From positions 1 through 64,000 of the forward strand of contig NZ_SNYO01000015.1 of the NCBI RefSeq assembly GCF_004363095.1: a stretch of 64,000 nucleotides of DNA. The letters are read 5' to 3'. This document shows, in pieces, positions 1-8,578 of the stretch. The notes below the pieces were generated by a model. It was not told where the DNA came from. It saw nothing but the letters and a program-made list of their open reading frames with translations, and searched no databases. Made by a program: the position numbers and the translations under genes. The stretch is from Actinomycetospora succinea (lineage in GTDB: Bacteria; Actinomycetota; Actinomycetes; Mycobacteriales; Pseudonocardiaceae). Positions within the stretch are counted from its first letter, which is position 1. Each line of letters begins with the position of its first letter.

Positions 1-115
1 TCAACCATCTGGGATCCGGTTCGGACAGTGCTCACCGGCCGGCGGCTCGGACACCGGAGTCTGGACCACGACCACGCCGGTGTAGCCCCATTAGGACGGC
101 ACCTAGGCTCCTGGG

Positions 116-838
116 GTGGGTGACGAGCGGGACCGCACGGTGCAGCTCCTGCGCGCCCGCATCCAGACCCGGCTGGAGGGCTCGCGGCGTCTGATCGGCC
201 GCGCCCACGGACTCGCCCGTGATCACGACCGCTTCGCCCACGCCGTCCGGCTGCGCGCCCGCCGGCGCGCCGGGGACGTCGTGAACAGGTGGCCCCGGGT
301 CCACGGCCTGGCCTCCGTCGGCGGGGGGCAGCAGTACGACGAGCTCCTCGACCTCGTCCTCGACTCGGCCCGCCTCCTGTTCGGCGACTGCCGGTCGATC
401 AGCCTCACCACCGTCGACCAGCTCGGGGACGGCGGGCGCCCCCGCCGCACGGCGGCCTCCACCGGCGTCGCGGCGGAGATGGACAGCGCCGCGTTCCGGT
501 TCGGGGAGGGCCCGTGCGTGGAGGCCCTCGAGCTGGACCTGGCGGCCGTCGTCCGCGTCGACGACCTCCTGGCCGGGGGTGAGGCCTCGCGGTGGCCACG
601 CCTGGCGCGGGTCGCCGAGGAGCTCGGGGTGCGCTCCGCGCTGTCGATCTCGGTGCCCTGGAACGCCGACCGCGTCGGCCTGCAGGCGGAGCAGCACGCC
701 CTCGGGGCCGTCAACCTCTACGCGGCGGCGACCCACGCCTTCGAGCAGACGGAGCTCCACGCGCTGATGTTCGGCGCGTGGGCCGGGTCGATCCTGACCG
801 GCATGGAGCCTGCCGAGACCTTCGACGGCGACTTCTAG
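116..838 (+). CDS. GAF-domain sensor-like protein
   Basis: Encodes 240 residues from a GTG start. A basic N-terminal segment (about 1-55) is followed by a region that reads like the GAF domains of actinobacterial ANTAR/GAF regulators. These have a helical start with 'DELLDLVLDSARLLFGDC', a central 'FGEGPCVEAL' loop and a C-terminal 'LGAVNLYAAATHAFEQTE' strand-helix. No ANTAR RNA-binding tail or kinase/cyclase output domain follows, so this is a stand-alone GAF protein with unknown ligand and probably a signalling role. It stands alone in front of the oppositely oriented tRNA-Tyr. Bases 1-115 hold no recognisable gene. Family assignment is by pattern only. Confidence 0.7.
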   Translation: MGDERDRTVQLLRARIQTRLEGSRRLIGRAHGLARDHDRFAHAVRLRARRRAGDVVNRWPRVHGLASVGGGQQYDELLDLVLDSARLLFGDCRSISLTTVDQLGDGGRPRRTAASTGVAAEMDSAAFRFGEGPCVEALELDLAAVVRVDDLLAGGEASRWPRLARVAEELGVRSALSISVPWNADRVGLQAEQHALGAVNLYAAATHAFEQTELHALMFGAWAGSILTGMEPAETFDGDF

Positions 839-870
839 CCTGCGGCGCCGCGCCGGCGCGGCCCGATCAT

Positions 871-900
871 GGAAAAGACCCGTCCTCGGTGGAGAACGGG
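871..900 (-). terminator. Terminator of tRNA-Tyr
   Basis: On the minus strand, just downstream of the tRNA 3' end, CCCGT and ACGGG arms (879-883 and 896-900) extend inward as a near-continuous stem with one mismatch and a short loop. The hairpin is followed by a U-rich tract (the aaaa at 873-876 read on the other strand). This is a classic intrinsic terminator layout and the only one with a clear U-tract I saw in the window. Confidence 0.65.
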
Positions 901-907
901 CCTGGTG

Positions 908-988
908 TGGCGGGTGAAGGATTCGAACCTTCGAAGCTTTCGCGACGGATTTACAGTCCGCTCCCATTGGCCGCTCGGGCAACCCGCC
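908..988 (-). tRNA. tRNA-Tyr (GUA)
   Basis: The minus strand gives a 7-bp acceptor stem (GGCGGGT at 988-982 pairing with ACCCGCC at 915-909) and discriminator A at 908. The T-arm 'GGTTCGAATCC' is plain. The anticodon loop 'CTGTAAA' contains GTA (complement of 952-954). The long variable arm (class II tRNA) gives the 81-nt length expected of bacterial tRNA-Tyr. CCA is not encoded. An intrinsic terminator follows. The anticodon and variable arm make the identity secure. Confidence 0.96.
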
Positions 989-1096
989 AGGGTGTGCCGT
1001 CCCGCAGGATGACGTCGGAGAGACTACAGACCGGGGCTCCGCGTCCGTGCAGGCGGGGCCCGACGAGCGTCAGCCGACCCGTCAGGAAGGACGATC

Positions 1097-1588
1097 ATGG
1101 CGAACCCCTCGTTCGACGTCGTGAGCAAGGTCGACCGGCAGGAGGTCGACAACGCGCTCAACCAGGCGAGCAAGGAGCTCACGCAGCGGTTCGACTTCCG
1201 CGGCACGGGCGCCGACGTGACCTGGGCGGGCGAGGAGGCCATCACGATCAGCGCCGAGACCGAGGAGCGCTGCACCGCGGCCATCGACGTCTTCAAGGAG
1301 AAGCTGATCAAGCGCGGCATCTCGCTGAAGGCGTTCGACGTCGGCGAGCCCGCGATCTCGGGCAAGACCTACAAGGTCACCGGCTCGCTCGTGCAGGGCA
1401 TCAGCAAGGACAAGGGCAAGGAGATCTCCAAGGTCATCCGGGACGAGGGCCCCAAGGGCATCCAGGCCCAGATGCAGGACGACCAGCTCCGCGTCACCGG
1501 CAAGAAGAAGGACGACCTCCAGGCCGTCATCTCCCTGCTCAAGGAGCGCGACTTCGAGATCGCGCTGCAGTTCACGAACTACCGCTGA
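1097..1588 (+). CDS. yajQ: YajQ-family nucleotide-binding protein
   Basis: A 163-residue protein that reads end to end as YajQ/UPF0234. It has the N-terminal '[19 protein letters not shown]', the central 'QRFDFRGT' strand and the C-terminal '[16 protein letters not shown]'. Two alternating ferredoxin-like halves are expected, and length matches the family exactly. YajQ proteins bind nucleotides, and in some Gram-negatives cyclic di-GMP; the ligand in actinobacteria is not settled. The ATG is preceded by AGGAAGGA at good spacing. It lies beside tRNA-Tyr and, as in mycobacteria, in the same neighbourhood as htpX and the polyprenyl synthase gene. Confidence 0.93.
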   Translation: MANPSFDVVSKVDRQEVDNALNQASKELTQRFDFRGTGADVTWAGEEAITISAETEERCTAAIDVFKEKLIKRGISLKAFDVGEPAISGKTYKVTGSLVQGISKDKGKEISKVIRDEGPKGIQAQMQDDQLRVTGKKKDDLQAVISLLKERDFEIALQFTNYR

Positions 1589-1596
1589 CGGCGTCC

Positions 1597-2100
1597 GTGG
1601 CCGTGCGTGACCGCCGACCGGGGGACCTCGACGCCCTCGCCGCGGCGCTGGTCGAGGTCCACCGGGTCGACGGCTATCCCGTCGAGGGCGTCGCCGACCC
1701 GCACGCCTGGCTCACCCCGCGCGGCACGCTGCACGCGTGGGTCGCGACGGTCGACGAGGCCGTGGTCGGGCACGCCCTGGCCATGACCGCCCAGCCCGAG
1801 ATCGCCGCCGTGGACGCCTGGGTGCAGCACGGCGGGGACATCGCCACCACCGTCGTCGGTGCGCGCCTGTTCGTCGCGCCCGCGGGTCGCGGCCGGCGCC
1901 TGGGCACGAGGCTCGCCCGCACCCTCACCGACTGGGCCACCCACCATGCGCTGGACATCGTCGGCGACGTGATGACCAAGGACACCACCGCCGTCGCGAT
2001 CTACGAACGCCTCGGCTGGCACCGGCTCGGCACCACGATGCACGACACCGGTCGCGGTACCACGGTGCCGGCGTACCTGTACGCGAGCCGGGAGCCGTGA
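1597..2100 (+). CDS. GNAT family N-acetyltransferase
   Basis: About 167 residues. The start is taken as the GTG at 1597, eight bases after the yajQ stop; a second GTG at 1603 is equally possible. The GNAT fold is evident: an N-terminal 'VRDRRPGDLDALAAAL' strand-helix, the acetyl-CoA pyrophosphate-binding motif A around 'GRGRRLGTRLARTL', and the C-terminal 'AVAIYERLGWHRLGT' motif B. Substrate cannot be told. It is probably cotranscribed with yajQ and ends just before a hairpin shared with the convergent gene. Confidence 0.85.
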   Translation: MAVRDRRPGDLDALAAALVEVHRVDGYPVEGVADPHAWLTPRGTLHAWVATVDEAVVGHALAMTAQPEIAAVDAWVQHGGDIATTVVGARLFVAPAGRGRRLGTRLARTLTDWATHHALDIVGDVMTKDTTAVAIYERLGWHRLGTTMHDTGRGTTVPAYLYASREP

Positions 2101-2108
2101 TCCAGGCT

Positions 2109-2126
2109 CCGGGTCTTCAGACCCGG
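2109..2126. terminator. Bidirectional hairpin between convergent genes
   Basis: A perfect 8-bp stem (CCGGGTCT at 2109-2116 with AGACCCGG at 2119-2126) has a two-base centre. It sits 9 bases after the acetyltransferase stop, and the stop codon of the opposite gene (2117-2119) falls at its tip. It probably ends transcription from both sides. There is no U-tract, as is common in high-GC actinobacteria. Confidence 0.5.
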
Positions 2127-2851
2127 CGGTGACGCCCGGGACGGGCGTGGCGGACGACGACGGCACCGGCGACCGCGGCCGAGCCCAGGAGGGCGTAGGA
2201 GAGCGCGTCGGCGCCGTCGGCCGGGGCGGAGCCGTCGCCGGCCTCGACGCCGCCGACCGGGTAGGCGTTCCCGGTGTGCGCGGTCTCGGTGACGGCGGCG
2301 GGGCGCACCGCGGCGGCGTCGTCGTCGCTGGCATCGTCGTCGCTGTCGTCGGCGTAGCCGAACGACTCGCAGGCGACGCCGTCGTCGTCGGCGTCGAGGC
2401 GCTCGGGGTCGCTCGGGTCGTCGTCGAGGACGGCCTGCGCCTCGGCCTGCGAGGAGAAGTCGGCGCAGTCGCGGTCCTGCGACGGTGCGGTGCGGGTGGA
2501 GGAGCCGGTCGACGACGACTCCGACCTCACGGGCGTGGCGTGCGAGGATCCGGAACCCGAGGAGGACGTCGAGTCGTCGGTGAGGCCGAGGTCCTCGCTC
2601 ACGGGCCGGTGCGGCAGGCGCTGGCAGGCAACCCCGTCCCCGTCACGGTCGAGATCGTGCGGGTCCCCCGTGGTGGTGTCGAAGAAGTCCTGGGCGTCCT
2701 CCTGGTACGTGAAGTCGTCGCAGTTCTTGTCGCCGGGACCGGCGGCCAGCGCCATCCCCGCGCCGGGGCCGAACACACCGAGCAGCGTCAAGGTCCCGAG
2801 GGCGGCGGCGCGGGTGCGGCGGGTCCGGCGGGCGGCGCGGTGAGCAGGCAC
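2117..2851 (-). CDS. Secreted protein with two Excalibur domains
   Basis: Encodes 244 residues from a GTG start. An Arg-rich N-terminus and hydrophobic stretch ending in 'ALAAG' (about 1-37) form a signal peptide. Two Excalibur-type calcium-binding repeats follow, each with Cys, a D-rich loop and a closing Cys: 'DLDRDGDGVACQ' and 'LDADDDGVACE'. A Ser/Thr-rich linker separates them. Near the C-terminus is a hydrophobic stretch ('ALLGSAAVAGAVVV') followed by Arg/His residues, which looks like a membrane anchor. Likely an extracellular, membrane-tethered Ca-binding protein of unknown role. Confidence 0.8.
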   Translation of the reverse strand: MPAHRAARRTRRTRAAALGTLTLLGVFGPGAGMALAAGPGDKNCDDFTYQEDAQDFFDTTTGDPHDLDRDGDGVACQRLPHRPVSEDLGLTDDSTSSSGSGSSHATPVRSESSSTGSSTRTAPSQDRDCADFSSQAEAQAVLDDDPSDPERLDADDDGVACESFGYADDSDDDASDDDAAAVRPAAVTETAHTGNAYPVGGVEAGDGSAPADGADALSYALLGSAAVAGAVVVRHARPGRHRRV

Positions 2852-3086
2852 GGAGGGTCTCCCGAGGTGGTGTGGTGGAGCGCGACGTCGCGCTCAGCAC
2901 CACCGTCGCCGCGGGGCCCGCGGTCGTTAGGGCCGAGCGCGGGAACCACTCGTCCGGGGTCGATCCGGACGTCCGGGACAACCGCGCGGGTCCCGGCACG
3001 TCCTCGCGGGGATGCGCCCGAACCCCAGGGTCGGGCTCAGGGTCCTCCCGGAGTCCACGGCGCCGACCGTCGAGCACGCTCGGGTC

Positions 3087-3305
3087 ATGCCCTCCTCCCG
3101 GTCGTGGCTCGCGGTCGCGGCGCTGCTCGTGGCGCTCCCGTTCGGCGCCGGGCACGTCGACCCACCTCCGGACCTCCCCAGCACGGAGGTGGTCACCGGC
3201 ACCGTGGGCCAGCACGGCGCGCCCCGCCCCGTCCCCGCACCGGAGAAGGCCCCGGTCCCCGCTCCCGACCTCGAACGCGGGGTCGTCCCGGACTCGCCCG
3301 CGTGA
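3087..3305 (+). CDS. Possible small secreted protein
   Basis: A 72-residue frame from ATG 3087. It has a good signal peptide ('SSRSWLAVAALLVALPFGAG') followed by a Pro-rich tail with no recognised domain. No strong Shine-Dalgarno sequence is visible. It lies between the divergent Excalibur gene and ndh. The signal peptide is the only positive evidence; it may be an unannotated small protein or chance. The 2852-3086 gap upstream holds nothing else that I can support. Confidence 0.4.
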   Translation: MPSSRSWLAVAALLVALPFGAGHVDPPPDLPSTEVVTGTVGQHGAPRPVPAPEKAPVPAPDLERGVVPDSPA

Positions 3306-3346
3306 CACCCACGCCGCACCGGCGCCGCGTGGGGTAGGCAGAGCCC

Positions 3347-4717
3347 ATGAGCGAGCGGATCGTCGTCGTGGGTGGCGGCTTCGCGGGGTCGGACGTGGCG
3401 CGGCGGCTGGAGAAGCTCGCGCCCGACGCGGCCATCCGGCTCGTGTGCCCCGACGACTACATGCTCTACCTGCCGCTCCTGCCGCAGGTGGCCGCCGGCT
3501 TCCTGCCGGCGGCGGCCGCGGTCGTGTCGCTGTCACGACGGCTGCGGCGCACCGTGCTCGTGCCCGGGCGCGCGACGGGCGTCGACCTCGCCGCGCGGCG
3601 GGTGCTCGTCCGCAGCATCACCGGCAACCCCGAGGTCGTGCCCTACGACCGGCTGGTCCTGGCGCCGGGCAGCGTCACCAAGGTCATGGACATCCCCGGC
3701 CTGCGCGAGTACGGCCGCGGCTGCAAGACCCTCGCCGAGGCCGCGTTCCTGCGTGACCACGTGCTGGCCCAGCTGGAGGTCGCGAACACCTCGCACGACC
3801 CCGACGAACGGGCCCGGCGCTGCCGCTTCGTCGTCGTCGGCGGGGGCTACGCGGGCGTCGAGACCGCGGCCAACCTGCAGCTGACGACCTCCGTGGTGGC
3901 CCGGCGCTTCCCCCGCATCGACCCGGCGCTCGTCCAGTGGCACGTCGTGCAGCACCACGACGGGCTCATGCCCGGCCTCGGCGACCGGCTCGGCGAGGAC
4001 ACCCGGCGCGTGCTCGAGTCCCGCGGCATCCACGTGGACCTCGGGGTGGGCGTCACCGCCGTCGACGACGAGACGGCGACGCTCTCGGACGGGCGCGAGC
4101 TCCCGACCAAGACGCTGATCTGGACCGCGGGGGGCTCGCCCAGCCCGCTGATGGGCAGGCTCGACGCGGCCACCGACCACGGCCGGCTGGTCGTCGGGGC
4201 GGACCTGGCGGTGCCGGGGCACCCGGAGGTGCTGGCGCTCGGGGACGCCGCGGCCGTGCCCGACCTCGCCACGGGCGGCGGCGCCGTCTGCGCCCCGACC
4301 GCCCAGCACGCCTCGCGCCAGGCGCGCACCACCGCGGCCAACGTCGCCGCGAGCCTGACCGGGCAGCCGACGCGCGAGTACCGCCACCGCGACCTCGGCA
4401 TGGTCGTCGACCTCGGGGGCGCCGAGGCCGTCGCCAAGCCGTTCGGCGTGGACCTCAGCGGAGTCCCCGCCGCCGGGGTGACGCGGGCCTACCACCTCTG
4501 GGCGATGCGGGCGCCCGCCGCGATCGCCCGGGTCGCCGCGGCGTGGGCGCTGGGCGCCGTCGAGGGCCCGAGCACCGTCCGCCTCGGCTTCCTGACCGGG
4601 GCGAGCGGACGGCTCGCCGAGTTCGAGCACACCGACGACTACCTGGACCCCACCGAGACGCGGGAGGCCATCGCCGCGATCCCCGACGGCCTCACGCCTC
4701 GCGGGTCTCCAGCGTGA
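3347..4717 (+). CDS. ndh: Type II NADH dehydrogenase (NDH-2)
   Basis: A 456-residue membrane-associated flavoprotein of the NDH-2/pyridine nucleotide-disulfide reductase family. It oxidises NADH and reduces menaquinone without pumping protons. The FAD-binding GGGFAG sits at residues 9-14 and the NADH-binding GGGYAG near residue 165. 'LALGDAAAVPD' near 295 is the third FAD motif, followed by 'APTAQHASRQARTTAANVAA'. The C-terminal region contains a hydrophobic/basic stretch typical of membrane attachment. It provides a non-coupled alternative to the complex I encoded 10 kb away. Its 3' end overlaps the convergent Clp-N gene by 26 bases. Confidence 0.88.
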   Translation: MSERIVVVGGGFAGSDVARRLEKLAPDAAIRLVCPDDYMLYLPLLPQVAAGFLPAAAAVVSLSRRLRRTVLVPGRATGVDLAARRVLVRSITGNPEVVPYDRLVLAPGSVTKVMDIPGLREYGRGCKTLAEAAFLRDHVLAQLEVANTSHDPDERARRCRFVVVGGGYAGVETAANLQLTTSVVARRFPRIDPALVQWHVVQHHDGLMPGLGDRLGEDTRRVLESRGIHVDLGVGVTAVDDETATLSDGRELPTKTLIWTAGGSPSPLMGRLDAATDHGRLVVGADLAVPGHPEVLALGDAAAVPDLATGGGAVCAPTAQHASRQARTTAANVAASLTGQPTREYRHRDLGMVVDLGGAEAVAKPFGVDLSGVPAAGVTRAYHLWAMRAPAAIARVAAAWALGAVEGPSTVRLGFLTGASGRLAEFEHTDDYLDPTETREAIAAIPDGLTPRGSPA

Positions 4718-5240
4718 CGAGGCGCCGGTCGATGCGCCCGAGCGCGTCGAGGATCCGGTCGAGCTGGGGCATGACGAGCGCCGCGGCGGCGTAGGGGCGC
4801 GGGCTGGTGTCGGCGGCGAGCTCGCGCCGGGCCTCGGCGCGCAGCCGGTCGACGTCGACGTCGAGGGCGTGCAGGACCTGCGACGCGTCCTCGGCGTCGT
4901 CGGCGAGGACGGCGACGAGGAGGTGGCGCACGCCGAGGGTCGGGTCGGCGGACTCGTCGGCGACGCGGACCGCGGCGTCGAGCGCGGCGACCGCCCCCGG
5001 GGTGTAGGGGCGGCGCCCGTGTCGCCGGTCGCCCCGGCGGTAGCGGATCGCGGCCTCGGCACGCACGCCGTCGAGGTCGAGCGCGTCGAGGACGCCCCCG
5101 CCGCGGTCACGCTCCTCCCGGGCGAGGCCGACCAGGAGGTGGACGGTCCGGACGCGGGCGTCGGCACCCCGGGCCGCCTCCTGGTCGGCGAGGAGGAACA
5201 CGCGGGTGACCCGCTCCGTCTGGCGCGCGGCGATCGTCAT
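4692..5240 (-). CDS. Clp N-terminal domain protein
   Basis: Encodes 182 residues from the ATG at 5240, which has GGTGG six bases upstream; a GTG three codons earlier is also possible. Two tandem Clp-N repeats are recognisable: residues about 5-75 ('LLADQEAARGADARVRTVHL') and about 80-150 ('AAVRVADESADPTLGVRHLL'). No AAA+ ATPase modules follow, so this is a stand-alone Clp-N protein like those common in actinobacteria. It may act as an adaptor or chaperone-like protein; function is not known. The last 26 bases overlap the 3' end of ndh on the other strand. Confidence 0.82.
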   Translation of the reverse strand: MTIAARQTERVTRVFLLADQEAARGADARVRTVHLLVGLAREERDRGGGVLDALDLDGVRAEAAIRYRRGDRRHGRRPYTPGAVAALDAAVRVADESADPTLGVRHLLVAVLADDAEDASQVLHALDVDVDRLRAEARRELAADTSPRPYAAAALVMPQLDRILDALGRIDRRLVTLETREA

Positions 5241-5307
5241 GCGGACCACCGTCGCGCCCGCGCCGGCCCGGCACCTCGGGGAGAACCCCTGGTCCGTCCC
5301 GGGGTCG

Positions 5308-5772
5308 TCACCACTCCTTGGCGTAGTAGTAGCTCGGTTCGGTCGCCCCGGGCTCGATGAACGCGTAGCCGTGCGCGGCGTAGAAGCGGCGGGCGTCGAC
5401 GTCCTCGCCGTCGACGTTGATCTCGACGATCCGCCCGCCGCGCCCGGCGGCCAGGGCCTCGACGGCGGTGATGATCGCGTGCCCGATCCGCCGCCCGCGA
5501 CGGTCCGGGCGCACGTAGAGCTCGTCGAGCAGCGCGACGGGGCCGTCGAACCAGACGTTGGGGCGGAACGAGACGACGGCCAGACCGTCGGCCGGCCGAT
5601 CGGGCGAGTCGTGGAGGAGGGCGACGAGGTCGTCGCCCCGGAGCCGCTCCGTGAGACGCGCCGTCAGGACCGCGACCCCGGGCGTCGGGGTGTCGAACTC
5701 GGTGTTGAAGTCGTCGAGCAGGGTCGCCACGGTCGCCGCGTCGTCGGGCCCGGCGCGCCGGACCTCACCCAC
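5308..5772 (-). CDS. GNAT family N-acetyltransferase
   Basis: Encodes 154 residues from a GTG start. The GNAT order is clear: 'VRRAGPDDAATVATLLDDF' at the N-terminus, 'LLDELYVRPDRRGRRIGHAI' as motif A (acetyl-CoA binding), and 'DARRFYAAHGYAF' as motif B, ending in a Tyr-rich tail. Substrate is unknown. The start overlaps the stop of the VOC gene by eight bases, so the two are translationally coupled. Confidence 0.88.
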   Translation of the reverse strand: MGEVRRAGPDDAATVATLLDDFNTEFDTPTPGVAVLTARLTERLRGDDLVALLHDSPDRPADGLAVVSFRPNVWFDGPVALLDELYVRPDRRGRRIGHAIITAVEALAAGRGGRIVEINVDGEDVDARRFYAAHGYAFIEPGATEPSYYYAKEW

Positions 5773-6148
5773 CGGACCCGTACCGGCGGGTGATCACTTC
5801 GAAGTGGTGCCCGCCGGGGTCGTCGAAGTACAGGCCGCGGCCACCGTCGTTCGTGTTGTACTGCCCGACCCAGCGCTGCTGGGGATCGGCCCAGTACGTG
5901 ATGCCGCGGTGCTGCAGCGTCGCCAGGACCACGTCGAACTCGTCCTCGCCGACGAGGAACGCGACGTGCTGGCCCGGGAACTCGAACGGCGGGACGGCGT
6001 AGTCGATGGTGAAGGTGTCGTCGACGTCGACGGCGATGAACGACCCCCAGGGGTGGGGGTCGGGCAGGCCGAGGACGTCGGCGAGGAACTGGGCGGACTC
6101 GTGCGCGTCGTGGGCGGCGAGCGCGAGGTGATCGATACGAACGGCCAT
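5765..6148 (-). CDS. VOC (glyoxalase/dioxygenase) family protein
   Basis: Encodes 127 residues from the ATG at 6148. The single VOC domain starts 'VRIDHLALAAHD', where the His is a likely metal ligand. It contains two beta-alpha-beta-beta-beta modules, the second with 'YFDDPGGHHFEVI' carrying the expected His and Glu ligands. Candidate activities include glyoxalase, fosfomycin-type thiol transfer and ring-cleaving dioxygenase; the sequence does not decide. It is cotranscribed with the acetyltransferase downstream. In-frame codons further upstream are rejected as poor coding sequence. Confidence 0.85.
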   Translation of the reverse strand: MAVRIDHLALAAHDAHESAQFLADVLGLPDPHPWGSFIAVDVDDTFTIDYAVPPFEFPGQHVAFLVGEDEFDVVLATLQHRGITYWADPQQRWVGQYNTNDGGRGLYFDDPGGHHFEVITRRYGSGG

Positions 6149-6246
6149 GGGGTGTGTCACTCCAGGGCTCCGGCGCCTCCATCCGCCGGTCTGACACCGG
6201 CCCGGACGCGACGCTGCCGGTATCTGATCGCGGGGCGCCGGAGGCG

Positions 6247-7080
6247 TCAAGAGCCGTGGCGGGCCATGGCCTCGAGGCGGGCGATGCGGTCCTCGAGCGG
6301 CGGGTGCGTCGAGAACATCCGCGAGAGGCCCTCGCCCGCGCGGAACGGGTTCGCGATCATCAGGTGCGACTGGCTGACCAGCTGCGGGTCGGGCGGCAGG
6401 GGCGCGACGGCCGTGCCGTACTGCAGCTTGCGCAGCGCCGAGGCCAGGGCCAGCGGGTCGTGCGTGAGCGTCGCGCCGCTGGCGTCGGCCTGGTACTCGC
6501 GGGACCGGCTGATCGACATCTGGATGATCGCGGCCGCGAACGGCCCGATGATCGCGACGGCGAGGGTCGCGAGGAAGTTGCGGCTGCCGCCGAAGAGCTG
6601 CGCGGCGAGCACGAGGTACGACACGACGCTCGCGAGCGCGCCGGCGACCGAGGAGATGAGGATGTCGCGGTTGTAGACGTGCGAGAGCTCGTGGCCCAGC
6701 ACGCCGCGCAGCTCGCGCTCGTCGAGCAGCGCGAGGATGCCGGTGGTGGCGCAGACCGCGGCGTTGCGCGGGTTGCGCCCGGTCGCGAAGGCGTTGGGCG
6801 CGTCGGTGGGGCTGACGTAGAGCCGGGGCATGGGCTGGTGCGCGTCGGTCGCGAGCTCGCGGACGATCCGGTACATCACCGGCTGCTCGGCCTCGCCGAC
6901 CGGGCGGGCGTGCATCGCGCGCAGCGCGAGGCGGTCGGAGAAGAAGTAGGAGTAGCCGTTGACGCCCAGCGCGACCACCAGCGCGATCAGCAGCCCGGTG
7001 CGGCCGAAGAGCGAGCCGATGATCAGCACGATCGCGCTCATCAGCCCGAGCAGCGCGGCCGTCTTCAGTCCGTTGCGCAC
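6247..7080 (-). CDS. htpX: HtpX membrane metalloprotease
   Basis: A 277-residue M48B protease that degrades damaged membrane proteins. The start is the GTG at 7080, preceded by GGGAGGAG; the frame stays open further upstream but reads the shadow of the next gene. Two N-terminal membrane helices (about 5-50) are followed by '[14 protein letters not shown]', the zinc motif HELSH near residue 130, two more helices (about 140-195), and the third-ligand segment '[11 protein letters not shown]'. The C-terminal '[17 protein letters not shown]' is the family signature. It is codirectional with the thioesterase upstream. A 98-base gap separates it from the VOC gene. Confidence 0.94.
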   Translation of the reverse strand: MRNGLKTAALLGLMSAIVLIIGSLFGRTGLLIALVVALGVNGYSYFFSDRLALRAMHARPVGEAEQPVMYRIVRELATDAHQPMPRLYVSPTDAPNAFATGRNPRNAAVCATTGILALLDERELRGVLGHELSHVYNRDILISSVAGALASVVSYLVLAAQLFGGSRNFLATLAVAIIGPFAAAIIQMSISRSREYQADASGATLTHDPLALASALRKLQYGTAVAPLPPDPQLVSQSHLMIANPFRAGEGLSRMFSTHPPLEDRIARLEAMARHGS

Positions 7081-7145
7081 CCTGCTCCTCCCTCGTACGT
7101 GCTCCACCAGGGACAACGATGGCAGGAGGATGCCCGTTCCCGCGC

Positions 7146-7730
7146 TCAGTGTGCGGCGCGCGCGGCCTCGATCACCTCGCGGGAGGCCCCGAGCGCCTCG
7201 AGGTCCTCGGGACGCCCGTGGCGCAGGAAGTGCTCGACGCCGACCTTGAGGAAGAGGGCACGTGCGGTGCCGGCGACCTCGCCGTCGAGATCGCCGAGGC
7301 GGGCGTCGCCCGAGACGTAGATCTTGCGGCCGACGACGGCGTCGACACGCGAGCGCAGCCACAGTGCGGTGCCGACGGGGACCGGGCGGCGGAAGTCGGT
7401 CTCCAGGCGCGCCGTCACCGCGGAGCGCGAGACCTGCGTGTAGGCGGTGCCGAGGGCGTCGTCGAACGCCGTCATGAGCATCCCGCCGTGCAGCAGGCCC
7501 GGCGCGCCCTGGTGCTCGTCGAGGACGTCGAAGCGGCTGACCACGGAGATCCCGTCGTCCCCGACCCACGACCGGATGCGCAGGCTGCCCGGCACGTCGC
7601 CGCAGCCACGGCATCCCTCGAAGTGCGAGGTGGTGCGCTCGCCCGGGGCGGGCGCCTTGGGGTTGCGCTGCGGCGGCTCGGCGTCCGCCGGCGGCTCGAT
7701 CGAGATCGGCACGCGCCAGACGTTACCCAT
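7146..7730 (-). CDS. PaaI-type hotdog thioesterase
   Basis: A 194-residue single-hotdog protein. '[20 protein letters not shown]' is the catalytic-loop and helix signature of the PaaI/4HBT group, and '[18 protein letters not shown]' the following strands. The N-terminal 60 residues contain a Cys pair (C-x2-C in 'EGCRGCGD') that could bind metal and is seen in a subset of actinobacterial thioesterases. It probably hydrolyses an acyl- or aryl-CoA. It is divergent from the enoyl-CoA hydratase gene across a 53-base gap, so both CoA enzymes may share a control region. Confidence 0.85.
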   Translation of the reverse strand: MGNVWRVPISIEPPADAEPPQRNPKAPAPGERTTSHFEGCRGCGDVPGSLRIRSWVGDDGISVVSRFDVLDEHQGAPGLLHGGMLMTAFDDALGTAYTQVSRSAVTARLETDFRRPVPVGTALWLRSRVDAVVGRKIYVSGDARLGDLDGEVAGTARALFLKVGVEHFLRHGRPEDLEALGASREVIEAARAAH

Positions 7731-7783
7731 GGCAACGACTCCCGGGCCGCGAGCCGCGTCACGTGGACGGCATGCTGGTGGCC

Positions 7784-8578
7784 ATGTCTGACCCGGATGT
7801 CCGCGTCGAGCGCCTCGACGGTGTCGCCCTGCTCACGGTCTCCGACCCCCGGCGGCGCAACGCGATGACCGGCGCCCTCTCCGAGCGCCTCGTCGCCGTG
7901 CTCGGCGAGGTCGCCGCCGACGAGGCGGTGCGCGCCGTCGTCGTCACCGGCGACGACGACCCGAAGCCGGCCTTCTGCGCGGGCGGCGACCTCGACGAGC
8001 TCGCGGCCGCGGGCGAGGCGGGCCCGGACGCGCTCGAGCACATCTACGCCGGCTTCCTGGCCCTCGCCGAGTGCCCGCTGCCGACGTTCGCGGCCGTCGA
8101 CGGGCCCGCGGTCGGCGCCGGGCTCAACCTCGCGCTCGCCGCCGACGTGCGCATCGCCGGCGACACCGCCCGCTTCGAGCCGGGCTTCCTGCGCCTCGGC
8201 GTGCACCCCGGCGGCGGCATGACCTGGATGGCGCAGCGGCTCCTCGGCCCGCAGACGACGACGGCGATGCTGCTCGGCGGCGAGGGTCTCGACGCCGCGC
8301 GGGCCGCCGAGCTGGGCCTGGTGCTGCGGGTGGCCACGGGCGAGGGCAGCGATGGGCGATCGGCGGCGGTCGCCGAGGCCCTGCGCATGGCGTCGGTCGC
8401 GGCGGCCGCGCCGCGCGAGCTCGTCGTCGCCACCAAGGCGACGCTGCGGGCGACCGCGCAGCTCGACCGGCACCGCGACGCCGTCGCCGTCGAGGTCGGG
8501 CCGCAGCTCGAGTCGCTGCGCTCGGAGGGGTTCCGCGAGGGCCTCGCCCGCGTGCGGGCCGCGACCGGGAAGAAGTAG
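7784..8578 (+). CDS. Enoyl-CoA hydratase/isomerase family protein
   Basis: Encodes 264 residues of crotonase fold. 'VALLTVSDPRRRNAMTG' opens the fold. 'FCAGGDLDELA' supplies the first oxyanion-hole amide, and 'GPAVGAGLNLALAADVRIAG' the second with the trimer interface. The position of the usual first catalytic Glu is occupied within 'PGFLRLGVHPGGG'; the typical Glu pair of hydratases is not obvious. The reaction could therefore be isomerase, hydrolase or hydratase. ATG 7784 is preferred because family homology starts there; an in-frame ATG lies at 7763. Confidence 0.85.
   Translation: MSDPDVRVERLDGVALLTVSDPRRRNAMTGALSERLVAVLGEVAADEAVRAVVVTGDDDPKPAFCAGGDLDELAAAGEAGPDALEHIYAGFLALAECPLPTFAAVDGPAVGAGLNLALAADVRIAGDTARFEPGFLRLGVHPGGGMTWMAQRLLGPQTTTAMLLGGEGLDAARAAELGLVLRVATGEGSDGRSAAVAEALRMASVAAAAPRELVVATKATLRATAQLDRHRDAVAVEVGPQLESLRSEGFREGLARVRAATGKK

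Noticed and set aside
32-982. 316-residue minus-strand reading frame across the left end
   Set aside because: It contains the tRNA-Tyr sequence in translation and runs antisense to the GAF gene; a high-GC shadow.
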